Source of the DNA: an uncultured Clostridia bacterium
GTDB taxonomy: Bacteria; Bacillota; Clostridia; TANB77; CAG-508
Assembly: GCA_949746675.1 (NCBI GenBank)
Contig: CATKDT010000058.1
Span: 1 to 55,266, forward strand
DNA: 55,266 nt
Direction of reading: 5' to 3'
Numbering within the stretch: position 1 is the stretch's first letter; every line of letters starts with the position of its first letter. A model generated the notes under the pieces. The model was not told the DNA's origin and made no database searches. It worked only from the letters and a program-made list of their open reading frames with translations. The translations under genes were made by a program, and so were the position numbers. Below are positions 1 through 11,518 of the stretch, piece after piece.

Positions 1-274
1 AAAATCGGTAAAAATATCGATTTGCCTTTTTTTGCCTTCAATTAGGTCAAGGAAAAGTGTCATTCCAAAGCCTAAAGAAAGTAAAATAAAATGACAAAAT
101 TAGCCCATTTTGTTCTGCATAAAAATATGAAAAAGAGGAATTACATATTGCAAGATTATCTCTTTTAAGCCTAAAGCAGGGGCAAAAAAAGAAATAAAAA
201 CTACAATATAGATAAGAGGGACTTTTTCACAGCACATATACATTTCTGCTTAATCTATTTAGGGGGTAAAATCT
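1..274. other. Upstream region of rpoB, no gene recognised
   Basis: No convincing open frame is visible. The stretch is A-rich and contains the ten bases AAGCCTAAAG twice (near 70 and 168). In this class of bacteria the ribosomal protein gene rplL normally lies upstream of rpoB, so this is probably the rplL-rpoB spacer. I see no clear promoter or terminator. Confidence 0.4.
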
Positions 275-3200
275 TTGGTAAAGGTTAAAGATGTAAAACA
301 CGAAAAAACCACACGTAAATCATTCTCTAAAATTGGTGATTTCATAGAAATGCCAAACTTAATAAAAGTACAAAGAGATTCTTACGAATGGTTCTTAAAC
401 GAAGGATTAGGAGAAGTATTAAGAGAAGTTTCTCCTATAATGGACTACTCAAAAAATCTAGTACTTGATTTTTTAGATTACCGCATGGATGACAAACCAA
501 AATACACAGTAGAAGAAGCAAAAGAAAGAGATGCAACATACTCAACAAAATTACATGTAAACGTACGACTATTCAACCGTGAAACAGGAGAAATCAAGGA
601 ACAAGAAATATATCTTGGTGATTTTCCAATTATGACAGAAACAGGAACATTTGTAATAAATGGCGCAGAAAGAGTTGTAGTAAGCCAATTAGTACGTTCA
701 CCAAGCTGTTATTATGCAGACACACTTGACACAAAAACAGGAAAAAAACTATACACATCAACAGTAATGCCACTAAGAGGAGCATGGCTAGAATATGAAA
801 CAGATAATAATGACATATTCTATGTAAGAGTTGACAGAACAAGAAAATTACCTATAACAACATTATTAAGAGCAATAGGAATAGAGAAAGATGAACAAAT
901 ATTAGCCCTATTTGGAAACGAAACTCTATTAAAAGCAACTATTGAAAAAGATCCAATAAAAACAATGGACGAAGCAATAATCGAAATATATAGAAAATTA
1001 AGACCTGGCGAACTACCTACGGTTGATGCTGCAAGAACATTATTCGACAGATTATTCTTTGATCCTAAAAGATATGACTTAGCAAAAGTTGGAAGATTCA
1101 AATTTAACAAAAAACTAAGTTTAGCAACAAGAATAACAAATCAAATATCAACAGAAACAATATCTGATCCAGAAACGGGAGAGATATTAGTTGATGCTGG
1201 AGAAAAAATTACAGAAGAAGTAGCAAAAAATATTCAAAATACAGGAATAAACTCTGTAAAAATAAAATGTGGAGAAAGTTCAATATTAGTTATTGGAAAT
1301 GGTACAGTTGATATTAATAACTTTGTTGATATAGACATAAAAGACTTAGACATAAAAGAATTAGTAAACTACAACGTATTAAAAAGTATACTTGATACAA
1401 CAGAGAAAAATAAGCTACATGATGCATTAAAAGAAAGAATTAACGAATTAGTTCCACGTAATATTACAACAGAAGACATGATAGCTTCAATAAGCTATTT
1501 ATTAAACTTGTACCATGGACTAGGAACAATAGACGATATAGACCACTTAGGAAATAGACGTATTAGATGCGTTGGCGAATTATTACAAAACCAATTCAGA
1601 ATAGGATTAGCACGTTTAGAAAGAGTAGTACGTGAAAGAATGACAATACAAGATTTAGACTCAATTACACCACAAGCATTAATAAACACAAAACCAATAT
1701 CAGCAGCAATACGTGAATTCTTTGGAAGTTCACAATTATCACAATTCATGGATCAAACAAATCCATTATCAGAACTAACACATAAAAGAAGAATATCAGC
1801 ATTAGGACCAGGTGGATTAACACGTGAAAGAGCTGGATTTGAGGTTAGAGATATACATTATACACACTACGGTAGACTATGTCCAGTAGAATCACCAGAA
1901 GGACCAAATATAGGACTTATATCAGCTTTAAGTTCATTTGCAAGAATAAACGAATATGGATTTATTGAAGTACCATACAGAAAAGTCGACAAGAAAACAG
2001 GAAAAGTTACAGATGAAGTAGACTATTTATCAGCAGAAGAAGAAGATAAATTTTCAATAGGGCAAGCAACAGAACCACTAGACGACAAAAATAAATTTAT
2101 AAATAAAAGAATAAAAGTTAGACAAGTAACAGAATTCAAAGAAGTAGAAGCATCAGATGTAGACTACATTGAAATATCACCAAAAGAATTGGTATCAATA
2201 GCAGCAGCAATGATACCTTTCCTAGAGCATGATGACGTAAAACGTTCACTAATGGGATCAAACATGCAACGTCAAGCAGTACCACTATTAAAAACAGAAA
2301 CACCAATAGTAGGAACAGGTATGGAATATAGAGCTGCAAAGGACTCAGGAATAACAGTAGTAGCTGAAGAAGACGGAGTAATTGACTTTGTTTCAGGAGA
2401 TGAAATTAAAGTTAGAAACAAACAAGAAGAAGTAAAAAAATACAAATTAGCTAAATTTAAGAGAACTAATGGTGGAACATGTATTAACCAAAGACCAATA
2501 GTAGCAGTTGGAGAAAAAGTAAAAAAAGGTGAAACAATTGCTGATGGACCAGCAACTGATCATGGAGAAATGGCATTAGGAAGAAACGTTCTAATAGCAT
2601 TTTCAACATGGGAAGGATATAACTTTGAGGACGCTGTATTAATCAGTGAAAGACTTGTAAAAGAAGACGTATATACATCAATTCATATTGAAGAATATAA
2701 CTGTGAATGTCGTGACACAAAATTAGGACCAGAAGAGATAACAAGAGACATACCAAACGTAGGAGATGACGTATTAAAAGACCTTGACGAAGACGGAATA
2801 ATTAGAATAGGTGCAGAAGTTAGACCAGGAGACATATTAGTTGGAAAAGTTACACCAAAAGGTGAAACAGAACTAACAGCAGAAGAAAGACTATTAAGAG
2901 CAATTTTTGGTGAAAAATCAAGAGAAGTTAGAGACACATCATTACGTTTGCCACATGGTGAAGCAGGAACAGTAGTAGATGTAAAAATATTCACTAGAGA
3001 AAACTCAGAAGAACTAGGACCTGGAGTAAACGAAGTAATAAGAGTATATATAGCAACAAAGAGAAAAATATCAGTAGGAGACAAAATGTCAGGACGTCAC
3101 GGAAACAAGGGTGTTATATCAAGAATATTACCAGAAGAAGATATGCCATTCTTACCAGATGGAACACCAGTTGATATAGTATTAAACCCAATGGGTGTAC

Positions 3201-4060
3201 CATCACGTATGAACCTAGGGCAAGTACTTGAAGTACACTTAGGAATGGCAGCAAGAGCATTGGGTTGGAAAATAGAAGTTCCAGTATTTGATGGAGCAAA
3301 AGACTATGAAATACAAGAATTACTAGAACAAGCAGGATTAAATAGAGATGGAAAAACTACTATATACGATGGTAGAACAGGAGATGCATTTGAACACCCA
3401 GTAACAGTAGGTGTAATGTATATGTTAAAACTACACCATTTAGTAGACGACAAAATTCACGCTCGTTCGACAGGACCATATTCATTAGTAACACAACAAC
3501 CACTTGGAGGTAAAGCACAATTTGGTGGACAACGTTTTGGAGAGATGGAAGTTTGGGCACTTGAAGCATATGGTGCAGCTTATACTTTACAAGAAATGAT
3601 AACAACAAAATCAGATGATATTGTAGGAAGAGTAAAAACTTATGAAGCAATCGTAAAAGGTGAAAACATTCCAAAACCAGGGATACCAGAAGGCTTCAAA
3701 GTATTAGTAAAAGAACTACAAGCATTAGGACTAGATATTGAACTATACAATGACAAAGGAACAGAGATAGAGTTAAAAGAAGACATTGAAGACGCAGTAG
3801 ATTTTAATGCAATACAAGATGATGCAAAGCCAGAAGAAAAAATGGTAACAGATGCTAGATCATTATCAAAGAGTTACATTGAAGAACTAGCTGGTGGAGA
3901 CGACATTGAAGATGTTGAAGACGAAAATGATGATTATGAAGATGACGATTACGAAGACACTTTATCTGATGAAATGGACAGAAAAATTGAAGAAGAAGAA
4001 AACTTCGAAGGATTAGAGGAAGAAGACGAATTCGATGACGAATTTGATGATTTAGACTAA
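275..4060 (+). CDS. rpoB: DNA-directed RNA polymerase subunit beta
   Basis: Beta subunit of RNA polymerase, which forms one side of the active-site cleft and binds rifampicin. The product is 1261 aa, normal for a Firmicute. The rifampicin-region sequence [20 protein letters not shown] and the catalytic-lysine block [13 protein letters not shown] (near residue 935) are intact. The start is TTG at 275, eight bases after an AGGGGG ribosome site; there is no better ATG, and the following residues ([22 protein letters not shown]) fit the family. The last 45 or so residues are a very acidic, low-complexity tail, as in many Gram-positive beta subunits. It is followed by rpoC after a 98-base spacer that holds a large hairpin, so the two are presumably co-transcribed. 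Confidence 0.98.
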   Translation: MVKVKDVKHEKTTRKSFSKIGDFIEMPNLIKVQRDSYEWFLNEGLGEVLREVSPIMDYSKNLVLDFLDYRMDDKPKYTVEEAKERDATYSTKLHVNVRLFNRETGEIKEQEIYLGDFPIMTETGTFVINGAERVVVSQLVRSPSCYYADTLDTKTGKKLYTSTVMPLRGAWLEYETDNNDIFYVRVDRTRKLPITTLLRAIGIEKDEQILALFGNETLLKATIEKDPIKTMDEAIIEIYRKLRPGELPTVDAARTLFDRLFFDPKRYDLAKVGRFKFNKKLSLATRITNQISTETISDPETGEILVDAGEKITEEVAKNIQNTGINSVKIKCGESSILVIGNGTVDINNFVDIDIKDLDIKELVNYNVLKSILDTTEKNKLHDALKERINELVPRNITTEDMIASISYLLNLYHGLGTIDDIDHLGNRRIRCVGELLQNQFRIGLARLERVVRERMTIQDLDSITPQALINTKPISAAIREFFGSSQLSQFMDQTNPLSELTHKRRISALGPGGLTRERAGFEVRDIHYTHYGRLCPVESPEGPNIGLISALSSFARINEYGFIEVPYRKVDKKTGKVTDEVDYLSAEEEDKFSIGQATEPLDDKNKFINKRIKVRQVTEFKEVEASDVDYIEISPKELVSIAAAMIPFLEHDDVKRSLMGSNMQRQAVPLLKTETPIVGTGMEYRAAKDSGITVVAEEDGVIDFVSGDEIKVRNKQEEVKKYKLAKFKRTNGGTCINQRPIVAVGEKVKKGETIADGPATDHGEMALGRNVLIAFSTWEGYNFEDAVLISERLVKEDVYTSIHIEEYNCECRDTKLGPEEITRDIPNVGDDVLKDLDEDGIIRIGAEVRPGDILVGKVTPKGETELTAEERLLRAIFGEKSREVRDTSLRLPHGEAGTVVDVKIFTRENSEELGPGVNEVIRVYIATKRKISVGDKMSGRHGNKGVISRILPEEDMPFLPDGTPVDIVLNPMGVPSRMNLGQVLEVHLGMAARALGWKIEVPVFDGAKDYEIQELLEQAGLNRDGKTTIYDGRTGDAFEHPVTVGVMYMLKLHHLVDDKIHARSTGPYSLVTQQPLGGKAQFGGQRFGEMEVWALEAYGAAYTLQEMITTKSDDIVGRVKTYEAIVKGENIPKPGIPEGFKVLVKELQALGLDIELYNDKGTEIELKEDIEDAVDFNAIQDDAKPEEKMVTDARSLSKSYIEELAGGDDIEDVEDENDDYEDDDYEDTLSDEMDRKIEEEENFEGLEEEDEFDDEFDDLD

Positions 4061-4069
4061 AATTTAGAT

Positions 4070-4128
4070 TAATCCGCAACATCGCTGCTTCACGATTTTG
4101 TAAAAACAAAATCATGAAGCGCGGATTA
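4070..4128 (+). repeat. Long two-part hairpin between rpoB and rpoC
   Basis: The outer stem TAATCCGC (4070-4077) pairs with GCGGATTA (4121-4128). The inner 14-bp stem (4087-4100 with 4107-4120) has one mismatch and a six-base loop, TAAAAA. It is followed at once by GAGCGAAGCGAAG and the rpoC ribosome site, with no T run, so it is not a terminator. It may be a processing or stability element, or a copy of a short dispersed repeat. Related sequence precedes gatA and the sortase gene at 24883. Confidence 0.75.
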
Positions 4129-4158
4129 CGAGCGAAGCGAAGTAAAGGAGGAAATTTA

Positions 4159-7100
4159 GTGGACGATTTAGAAAATTTAAGCCAAATAAAAATAAGTTTA
4201 GCATCAGATGAAAAAATTAGAGAATGGTCTAGAGGAGAAGTAAAAAAGCCAGAGACCATAAATTATAGAACACTAAAACCAGAAAAAGATGGATTATTCT
4301 GTGAAAGAATATTTGGACCAGTAAAAGACTGGGAATGTCATTGTGGAAAATATAAAAGAATAAGATACAAAGGTGTAGTATGTGATAGATGTGGTGTTGA
4401 AGTTACAAAAGCAAAAGTTAGACGTGAAAGAATGGGACATATTGAACTTGCAGCACCAGTAGCACATATATGGTATTTTAAAGGAATACCAAATAGAATA
4501 GCACTAATGCTTGACATATCTCCAAGAGCAGTTGAAAGAGTAATATATTTTGCATCATACATAGTAACAGACGCAGGAACATCAGGGTTACATAAATGTG
4601 ATATATTAAACGAAAAAGAATATAATGAAGCAATTGAAAGATATGGAGAAGGCACATTTAAAGCAGAAATGGGAGCAGAAGCTTTTAGAAAACTATTAGC
4701 AGAAGTTGATATTGATGCTTTATTAGCAGAGCTTGAAAAAGAATTAACAAAAGTAAGTGAGCAAAAAAAGGCAAAAATAATAAAGAGATTAGACACTGTA
4801 GAAGCATTCAAACAATCAAATAATAAGCCAGAATGGATGGTAATGAATGTAATACCAGTAATACCACCTGATTTAAGACCAATGGTACAATTAGATGGTG
4901 GAAGATTTGCAACATCAGATTTAAACGATTTATATAGAAGAGTAATAAACAGAAATAACAGATTAAAAAGACTATTAGAATTAGGAGCACCAGAAATAAT
5001 TGTAAGAAATGAAAAACGTATGTTACAAGAATCAGTAGATGCACTAATTGACAATAGCAGACGTGGAAGACCAGTAACAGGAGCAGGTGGAAGAGCACTA
5101 AAATCATTATCTGACCTATTAAAAGGAAAACAAGGACGTTTCCGTCAAAACTTACTAGGAAAACGTGTTGACTACTCAGGACGTTCAGTTATAGTTGTAG
5201 GACCAGAATTAAAACTATATCAATGTGGTGTTCCAAAAGAAATGGCAGTTGAATTATTCAAACCATTTGTTATGAAAGAACTAGTAGCAAGAAATCTTGC
5301 ACACAATATAAAAAATGCAAAGAGGATGGTAGAAAGACTTGACCCATCAGTATGGGACGTATTAGAAGACGTTATAAAAGATCATCCAGTTATGTTAAAC
5401 CGTGCTCCAACACTACATAGACTTGGAATTCAAAGCTTTGAGCCAGTACTAGTTGAAGGAAGAGCAATAAAATTACATCCATTAGTATGTACAGCATTTA
5501 ATGCAGACTTCGACGGTGACCAAATGGCTATTCACTTACCATTATCACCAGAAGCACAAGCAGAGTCAAGATATTTAATGCTTGCAACAAATAACCTTTT
5601 AAAACCAACAGATGGTGCACCAATCACAGAGCCATCACAAGATATGATTTTAGGAGCATATTACTTAACAATGGAGGCAGAAGCAGATGAAAACGATACG
5701 CCTGAAATGTCAATGAAAAAAGGAACACAAGGTGCAGGAATGTATTTTTCATCAACAGATGAAGCAGAAATGGCATATGCAAACAATGATATTGGAGTAC
5801 ATGCAAAAATCCATGTAAGAATGGCAGAATATGATGAAGAAGGTAATGAGACTGCACATGGAATGTGTACAACAACAATAGGTAGAATCATATATAACAA
5901 AGGTATTCCACAAGATTTAGGTTTTGTAGATAGAACAGACCCTAAAAATAAATTTGAACCAGAAATAGGATTTACTGTAAACAAAAAAATGCTTAAGAAA
6001 ATCATAGGAAGATGTATAAACATACATGGACTAGATAGAACAGCAGAACTACTAGATTATATAAAATCAACAGGATACAAGTATTGTACAACAGCTGGTA
6101 TGACAGTATCTATTGATGACTTAAAAGTTCCAGACGAAAAGAAAGACTTACTACAAAAAGGACAAGAACAAGTTGATAATGTTACAAAACAATATGCACG
6201 TGGTTTAATAACAGATAATGAACGTTATACAAATGTAATAAAGATATGGGAAGACGCAACAGAAAAAGTTGCAGACGCAATGCAAAATAACTTTGACGAA
6301 ATGAACCCAATATTCATGATGTCAAAATCAGGAGCCCGTGGTAACATATCACAATTACGTCAAGTAGCAGGTATGCGTGGACTTATGGCAAGTACAACAG
6401 GTAAAACAGTTGAAATACCAATTAAGTCATCATTCCGTGAAGGACTAGATGTACTAGAATATTTCATTTCAGCCCATGGAGCACGTAAAGGATTATCAGA
6501 TACAGCTTTAAGAACAGCAGACTCTGGATATTTAACAAGAAGACTTGTTGACGTTTCACAAGACATAATCGTTAGAGAAATAGACTGTGGAACAGATGAA
6601 GGACTTGAAGTTTATGCTATAAAAGATGGAAATCAAGTCATAGAACCACTTCAAGAAAGACTAATAGGAAGATATCCATTACATGACATTAAAGACCCTA
6701 ATACAGGAGATATACTATGTGACATAAATACTATGATTAGTGAGGAAGTTGCAGATAAAATAGTTGAAGTAGGAATAGAAAGAGTTGAAGTACGTTCACC
6801 TTTAAACTGTAAATCAGAACATGGAATTTGTTCAAAATGCTATGGTATGAGTATGGCAACAAGAAAAGAAGTAAATATTGGAGAACCAATAGGAACAATA
6901 GCTGCACAATCAATTGGAGAGCCAGGTACACAGCTTACAATGAGAACAATTCACTCTGGTGGTGTTGCAGGTGTTGCTGATATTACACAAGGTCTTCCTA
7001 GAGTTGAGGAGCTTTTCGAATCTCGTAAGCCAAAGGGATTAGCTATAATCACTGAAATTGCAGGAACAGTTTCAATATCTGAAACAGAAGATAGAAAGAA

Positions 7101-7950
7101 ACAAGTAACAGTAACATCAAATGATAACAGCAAAACATATTCAATACCATTTGGATCAAAACTATGTGTAACAGATGGAAAAGAACTAGAAATTGGAGAA
7201 CCAATAACAGAAGGTTCAATCAATCCTAACGAGATTCTTACAATAAAAGGACCAGATGGAGTTCATGAATACCTAGTACAAGAAATCCAAAAAGTATATA
7301 GAAATCAAGGTGTTGATATTAACGATAAACACATTGAAGTTATTGCAAGACAAATGCTTAAGAGAGTTAAAATTGAAAACAGTGGAGATAGTAAACTGCT
7401 TCCAGGTTCACTTATTGATATAAATGAACTAAAAGAAATCAACAAAAAACTTAAAGCAGAAGGTAAGAGAGAAGTAAAAGGAAAGAGAGTACTACAAGGT
7501 ATTACAAAAGCAGCACTTTCAACAGAAAGCTTCCTATCAGCAGCATCATTCCAAGAAACTACTAGAGTATTAACAGAAGCTGCAATAAAAGGCAAAACAG
7601 ATGATTTAATTGGATTAAAAGAAAACGTAATTATAGGTAAACTAATTCCAGCAGGAACTGGTATGCAATGTTACCAAAATACATTCATAAATACAGAAAA
7701 AATGGAAGAACCAGAACCACAAGTTGATCCAGAAGTTCTAAAAGAACAAGAAAGAATGGAACAAGCAAAAAAAGATGCTGAAAATAGAAGTGCACTATTA
7801 GAAGAATTTCCATTACCTAGTTCAGAAGAGGATAGAGCAAAAGAATTAGAAGAACTAATTAGAGTACAACAAGAAAATATGGAAAACGAAGAAAAGAATA
7901 GAAAAGCCAAAGCAAATAAAAAAGAAACAGCAGAAAATATTGAAGAATAA
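4159..7950 (+). CDS. rpoC: DNA-directed RNA polymerase subunit beta'
   Basis: Catalytic subunit of RNA polymerase. The active-site motif NADFDGD lies near residue 450, the N-terminal zinc ribbon ([20 protein letters not shown]) near residue 60, and the second zinc site ([13 protein letters not shown]) near residue 825. I chose GTG at 4159, seven bases after AAAGGAGG, giving 1263 aa that begin [16 protein letters not shown], typical for the family. An in-frame ATG at 4114 would add 15 residues, but it lies inside the spacer hairpin and lacks a ribosome site. The C-terminal 70 or so residues are a charged Lys/Glu-rich extension. Partner of rpoB in one operon; no hairpin terminator is evident after it. 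Confidence 0.98.
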   Translation: MDDLENLSQIKISLASDEKIREWSRGEVKKPETINYRTLKPEKDGLFCERIFGPVKDWECHCGKYKRIRYKGVVCDRCGVEVTKAKVRRERMGHIELAAPVAHIWYFKGIPNRIALMLDISPRAVERVIYFASYIVTDAGTSGLHKCDILNEKEYNEAIERYGEGTFKAEMGAEAFRKLLAEVDIDALLAELEKELTKVSEQKKAKIIKRLDTVEAFKQSNNKPEWMVMNVIPVIPPDLRPMVQLDGGRFATSDLNDLYRRVINRNNRLKRLLELGAPEIIVRNEKRMLQESVDALIDNSRRGRPVTGAGGRALKSLSDLLKGKQGRFRQNLLGKRVDYSGRSVIVVGPELKLYQCGVPKEMAVELFKPFVMKELVARNLAHNIKNAKRMVERLDPSVWDVLEDVIKDHPVMLNRAPTLHRLGIQSFEPVLVEGRAIKLHPLVCTAFNADFDGDQMAIHLPLSPEAQAESRYLMLATNNLLKPTDGAPITEPSQDMILGAYYLTMEAEADENDTPEMSMKKGTQGAGMYFSSTDEAEMAYANNDIGVHAKIHVRMAEYDEEGNETAHGMCTTTIGRIIYNKGIPQDLGFVDRTDPKNKFEPEIGFTVNKKMLKKIIGRCINIHGLDRTAELLDYIKSTGYKYCTTAGMTVSIDDLKVPDEKKDLLQKGQEQVDNVTKQYARGLITDNERYTNVIKIWEDATEKVADAMQNNFDEMNPIFMMSKSGARGNISQLRQVAGMRGLMASTTGKTVEIPIKSSFREGLDVLEYFISAHGARKGLSDTALRTADSGYLTRRLVDVSQDIIVREIDCGTDEGLEVYAIKDGNQVIEPLQERLIGRYPLHDIKDPNTGDILCDINTMISEEVADKIVEVGIERVEVRSPLNCKSEHGICSKCYGMSMATRKEVNIGEPIGTIAAQSIGEPGTQLTMRTIHSGGVAGVADITQGLPRVEELFESRKPKGLAIITEIAGTVSISETEDRKKQVTVTSNDNSKTYSIPFGSKLCVTDGKELEIGEPITEGSINPNEILTIKGPDGVHEYLVQEIQKVYRNQGVDINDKHIEVIARQMLKRVKIENSGDSKLLPGSLIDINELKEINKKLKAEGKREVKGKRVLQGITKAALSTESFLSAASFQETTRVLTEAAIKGKTDDLIGLKENVIIGKLIPAGTGMQCYQNTFINTEKMEEPEPQVDPEVLKEQERMEQAKKDAENRSALLEEFPLPSSEEDRAKELEELIRVQQENMENEEKNRKAKANKKETAENIEE

Positions 7951-7970
7951 AATAAAAAGGCATATTTCAC

Positions 7971-7999
7971 TTGATTTTTTCATATAAATGTATTATAAT
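7971..7999 (+). promoter_or_regulatory. Promoter of the 8033 gene
   Basis: TTGATT (7971-7976), a 17-base spacer and TATAAT (7994-7999). It lies 20 bases after the rpoC stop and 33 bases before the start codon. The sequence between the boxes is very like that of the promoter at 13955-13983. Confidence 0.75.
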
Positions 8000-8032
8000 A
8001 AGGAGCAAAACTTAATAGAAAGGACGATGCTA

Positions 8033-8311
8033 ATGGTCAAAAATCGGAAAAAGCAGATCTCTTTGAGTAACTGCGTGATAGTAGGAAGATTCAACTGGGT
8101 ATCATGGGTTGAATACGCCTACGACAAGGTACTTGGCGCAAAAGAAACACTGAGTGTCAGGTTCAACCGAAAGGCTACAAACATCGAAGACTTCGGCTAC
8201 CAGCGGCTTGAGTTTGAGAAGTTCGTTCAGGAATACTATGAGGTAAAGAGCGGACGGAATCAGGTCATTGTAATGTGGCAGGAGTCTGGAGCCATCGTGG
8301 CTGTGTTTTAA
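8033..8311 (+). CDS. Small orphan protein of foreign base composition
   Basis: I do not recognise this 92-aa protein. It is soluble-looking, with no signal peptide or membrane segment. It begins MVKNRKKQ and ends with a hydrophobic strand-like stretch (QVIVMWQESGAIVAVF). ATG 8033 is eight bases after AAAGGA (8019-8024); an upstream in-frame ATG at 8027 is too close to that site. Base composition is far richer in G+C than the flanks, with GTC, CTT, TTC, GGC and CAG codons, and it contains three in-frame CGG codons (8045, near 8201, near 8255) that native genes here avoid. Its own promoter and a strong terminator make it a single-gene transcription unit, which suggests horizontal transfer. Confidence 0.7.
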   Translation: MVKNRKKQISLSNCVIVGRFNWVSWVEYAYDKVLGAKETLSVRFNRKATNIEDFGYQRLEFEKFVQEYYEVKSGRNQVIVMWQESGAIVAVF

Positions 8312-8330
8312 GCAGTCTAGGCAAAACAAA

Positions 8331-8383
8331 GGGGAGAAATATGCAAGCAAATCAATATTATGCATATTTTCTCCCCACTTTTT
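8331..8383 (+). terminator. Terminator of the 8033 gene
   Basis: A 15-bp stem (GGGGAGAAATATGCA with its complement ending TCTCCCC, one bulged T) around a 13-base loop, followed by ACTTTTT. Confidence 0.85.
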
Positions 8384-8454
8384 ATATTAAATGTTTATAA
8401 GTATAAAATTTCTTACTTTCAATTATTTATAAATATAAACTTAAAAGCTAATCA

Positions 8455-9069
8455 TTAAAATTCAAGCATTTTTCTAATCTCTTTATAAAGAATAGGCTTA
8501 TACTCTTTAATTGGAAGAGGATCTTTATATAAAATGCATGTAAAACAAGTACTACTAACAAGCTCGATAATCATAAACAGTGTAACTGTTGGGTTTTCGA
8601 GCTTTATATTATTTTCACTAACACCCTTCAAAAACAAATCATAAACACCACTTTTTTCATCATTAATATTAGAATGTAAAGTTGCAATAAACTTATTATA
8701 AATGCCAAGTCCTAAATTTTTAGAAATAAACTGCAAAAGCAAAGGTTTTTTAGTAAGTTCATCAATAACATAATCAATAATAAAAATAATTTGTTCGGAA
8801 AAATCATTAATATTACTTTTTTCAAGCTTTTTTAAAGCAGAATTAAACAACTTTTGAGAATGTTTAATAATCAAAACATCACGAAGTTCATATTTATCAT
8901 TAAAATATAAATAAAAAGTACCTTTAGCAACATTTGCATTATTAACAATATCTTGAATAGAGGTATCCTTTATACCCTTTGACATAAATAACTTAAAAGC
9001 TTCTTCTAAAAGTCTATTTTCCTTATCAACTTTACTGTTAGTATCAACTAATTCAATTTTCTTTTTCAT
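8455..9069 (-). CDS. TetR/AcrR-family transcriptional repressor
   Basis: A 204-aa TetR-type regulator. The N-terminal helix-turn-helix is clear at about residues 17-63 (LLEEAFKLFMSKGIKDTSIQ, then AKGTFYLYFNDKYEL), followed by an all-helical ligand-binding domain of low conservation. ATG at 9069 is nine bases after AAAGGA. It diverges from the MMPL transporter gene at 9382. The intergenic region holds three palindromes of the form TGACnnnnnGTCA over both promoters, so the natural inference is that it represses itself and the transporter and is released by a substrate of the pump, perhaps a fatty acid or lipophilic toxin. The ligand cannot be told from sequence. Confidence 0.9.
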   Translation of the reverse strand: MKKKIELVDTNSKVDKENRLLEEAFKLFMSKGIKDTSIQDIVNNANVAKGTFYLYFNDKYELRDVLIIKHSQKLFNSALKKLEKSNINDFSEQIIFIIDYVIDELTKKPLLLQFISKNLGLGIYNKFIATLHSNINDEKSGVYDLFLKGVSENNIKLENPTVTLFMIIELVSSTCFTCILYKDPLPIKEYKPILYKEIRKMLEF

Positions 9070-9168
9070 TTAAAAAATCCTTTAAAAAAATTTATATTAT
9101 AATATTTAAATAAACAAACTGCCTCAGATACATTAAAATAACACAATAAATTAATAATATATATAGAT

Positions 9169-9198
9169 ATTATACAACTATAAATGACTTTTAGTCAA
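9169..9198 (-). promoter_or_regulatory. Promoter of the TetR gene
   Basis: On the minus strand TTGACT (9193-9198), 18 bases, TATAAT (9169-9174). The -35 box lies inside the palindrome at 9185-9197, so repressor binding there would block the gene's own transcription. Confidence 0.7.
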
Positions 9199-9272
9199 TA
9201 ATTTAAAAAAATTTTTAAAAAATATTGACTACTGGTCATTTTTATCATATAATATAAAATGACCGTTAGTCA
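9185..9272. promoter_or_regulatory. Three TetR operator palindromes
   Basis: Three 13-base palindromes: TGACTTTTAGTCA (9185-9197, perfect), TGACTACTGGTCA (9226-9238) and TGACCGTTAGTCA (9260-9272). The second overlaps the -35 of the transporter promoter and the third covers the expected transcription start. The second and third also form a larger inverted repeat around the -10 box. Binding by the adjacent TetR protein is inferred from position and symmetry. Confidence 0.8.
9225..9253 (+). promoter_or_regulatory. Promoter of the MMPL operon
   Basis: TTGACT (9225-9230), 17 bases, TATAAT (9248-9253), embedded between two operator palindromes. The leader to the start codon at 9382 is about 120 bases. 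Confidence 0.85.
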
Positions 9273-9381
9273 CAAAATGTTATTTACAGAATAAATTATT
9301 CTATAAGTAATTCACAAAATATTAATAAACTGTGTATTTAAAGACTAAAAACATACACAAGTGAAAAGGAGGAAAATATAA

Positions 9382-11448
9382 ATGTTAAAACTAGGAAAGT
9401 TTATTTGTAAACACAAAAAAACAATTTTAGTAATTGCACTAATATTACTAATGCCTGCAATCATAGGAATGAAAACAACAAAAATAAACTATGATATATT
9501 AGCATATCTACCAGAAGAAGTAGAAACAGTACAAGGACAAAATATATTGAAAACCGACTTTAACATGGGGTCATTTTCAATGATTATTGTAGAAAAAATG
9601 AAGGCAAAGGACATAATAAAATTAGAAGAAAAAATCCGTGAACTAGATAATGTACAAAAAGTTATATCGATTGCAGACATAATAGGAACATCAATACCAA
9701 TAGAAACAATACCAGATGATATAAAAGAGAAAATATACAAAGATGACAGCACCATAATCTTAGCAACTTTTAAAGAAGCAATATCATCAGATGCAACAAT
9801 GGAAACCATAAAAAATTTAAGAGAAATAACAGACGAACATTGTAAAATAAGTGGTATGTCAGCAGCATTAATTGACACAAGAAACTTATCAAATGCAGAA
9901 ATAGCAATCTATGTAGTAATTGCAGTTTTACTATGTTTAGTAATCTTACAATTAGCATTAGACTCATACTTTGCGCCAATACTATTATTACTAAACATAG
10001 GAATAGCAATACTTTACAACATGGGAACTAACATATTCTTAGGACAAATTTCATACATAACAAAAGCAATAAGTGCAGTATTACAGCTAGGAGTAACAAT
10101 GGACTTTGCAATATTCCTATATCACAGTTATAAGGAAGAGAAAGAAAAATCAAAAGACAATGATGAAGCAATGAGCAAAGCAATAAAAACAACAATGACA
10201 TCAGTAGTAGGAAGCGCGACTACAACGATAGCAGGATTTTTAGCACTATGTAGCATGAACCTAACTTTAGGAAGAGACATAGGAATAGTAATGGCAAAAG
10301 GAGTATTATTTGGGCTATTATGTGTAATATTTATTTTACCATCAATGTTACTAATATTTGATAAAGCCATTGAAAAAACAAAACACAAAGAAATTTTACC
10401 AAAATTCAATAAGTTAAAGGAATTTAATATAAAACACTATAAAGCAATAATAGTAGCATTTTTAATTATACTTCCATTTGCGATATATGGATATTCTAAT
10501 ACAGAAGTTTACTATAATTTAGACAAATCGCTACCTGATACATTACCAAGTATCCAAGCTAATAACGAACTACAGGAAAAATTTGATATAGTAACAACAG
10601 AACTGCTATTAATCGACAAAAACATACCAGAATATAAAATTAATGAAATGACCAAAGAAATAGAAAATATAGACGGAATTACGACAACACTTAGCTACGA
10701 AAAACTACTAGGAACGTCAACTCCAGTAGATATCTTACCAAATGATATAAAAGACATATTCAAAACAGACAAATATCAATTAATACTTATAAGCTCTAAA
10801 TATGAACTAGCAACAGATGAGCTAAATGAACAAATTGAAAAGATAAATGAAATAACAAAATCATACGACGAAAATTCGATATTAGCAGGTGAAGGACCTT
10901 TAATGAACGACTTAGTTGAAATAAGCGACCATGATTTTGCAAGTGTAAACTGGGTATCAATAGGTGTAATATTTGTAATTATGTTTATTGTATTAAAATC
11001 AGCAAGCTTGCCCGTAATATTAATGTTAGCAATAGAATTTGCAATATTTATAAATATGGGAATACCAACCTACACAAAAACAGTAATACCATTTATAGCG
11101 TCAATAGTAATAGGAACAATTCAACTTGGAGCAACAATAGATTATGCAATATTAATAACTACGAAATTTGTCGAAAAACGTAAAAATGGAGAAGACAAAA
11201 AGCACGCAATGGATTATGCTCTAGGAAGCTCAATTAGCTCAATAGTTGTAAGTGCACTATGTTTCTTTGGAGCAACATTTGGAGTAGGAGTTTACTCAAA
11301 AATAGAAATGATAGGAACATTATGTACTCTAATGGCACGAGGTGCAATAATAAGTATGATTACTGTAATCACAGTATTGCCAGCATTTTTACTAGTATGT
11401 GATAAGATTATTTGTAAAACAACATTAGGTATTAAAGTTAAAGAGTAA
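9382..11448 (+). CDS. MMPL/RND-family membrane transporter
   Basis: A 688-aa polytopic protein of the RND superfamily, MMPL branch (YdfJ-like). It has the expected duplicated layout: a first transmembrane helix (about residues 12-30), an extracytoplasmic domain, a block of five helices (about 175-325), then the same pattern again (helix near 355, domain, helices about 530-675). Conserved intramembrane stretches such as LGVTMDFAIFLYHSY and LGATIDYAILITTKF are the repeated TM4 motifs carrying the proton-relay aspartate. ATG at 9382 follows AGGAGG. Together with the secreted protein downstream and the divergent TetR regulator it forms an inducible export module; the substrate is unknown. Confidence 0.92.
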   Translation: MLKLGKFICKHKKTILVIALILLMPAIIGMKTTKINYDILAYLPEEVETVQGQNILKTDFNMGSFSMIIVEKMKAKDIIKLEEKIRELDNVQKVISIADIIGTSIPIETIPDDIKEKIYKDDSTIILATFKEAISSDATMETIKNLREITDEHCKISGMSAALIDTRNLSNAEIAIYVVIAVLLCLVILQLALDSYFAPILLLLNIGIAILYNMGTNIFLGQISYITKAISAVLQLGVTMDFAIFLYHSYKEEKEKSKDNDEAMSKAIKTTMTSVVGSATTTIAGFLALCSMNLTLGRDIGIVMAKGVLFGLLCVIFILPSMLLIFDKAIEKTKHKEILPKFNKLKEFNIKHYKAIIVAFLIILPFAIYGYSNTEVYYNLDKSLPDTLPSIQANNELQEKFDIVTTELLLIDKNIPEYKINEMTKEIENIDGITTTLSYEKLLGTSTPVDILPNDIKDIFKTDKYQLILISSKYELATDELNEQIEKINEITKSYDENSILAGEGPLMNDLVEISDHDFASVNWVSIGVIFVIMFIVLKSASLPVILMLAIEFAIFINMGIPTYTKTVIPFIASIVIGTIQLGATIDYAILITTKFVEKRKNGEDKKHAMDYALGSSISSIVVSALCFFGATFGVGVYSKIEMIGTLCTLMARGAIISMITVITVLPAFLLVCDKIICKTTLGIKVKE

Positions 11449-11518
11449 TTACAATTTTATATACGTTAAATTTAAATCTTTTTCAACTTATAAAAGTAAT
11501 AGATATGGAGGAAAAATT

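Noticed and set aside
4114..4158. ATG at 4114 as the rpoC start
   Set aside because: It adds 15 residues encoded inside the spacer hairpin, has no ribosome site, and GTG 4159 has a perfect one.
7988..8032. Earlier start for the 8033 gene
   Set aside because: It would begin inside the -10 box, before any possible transcript start.
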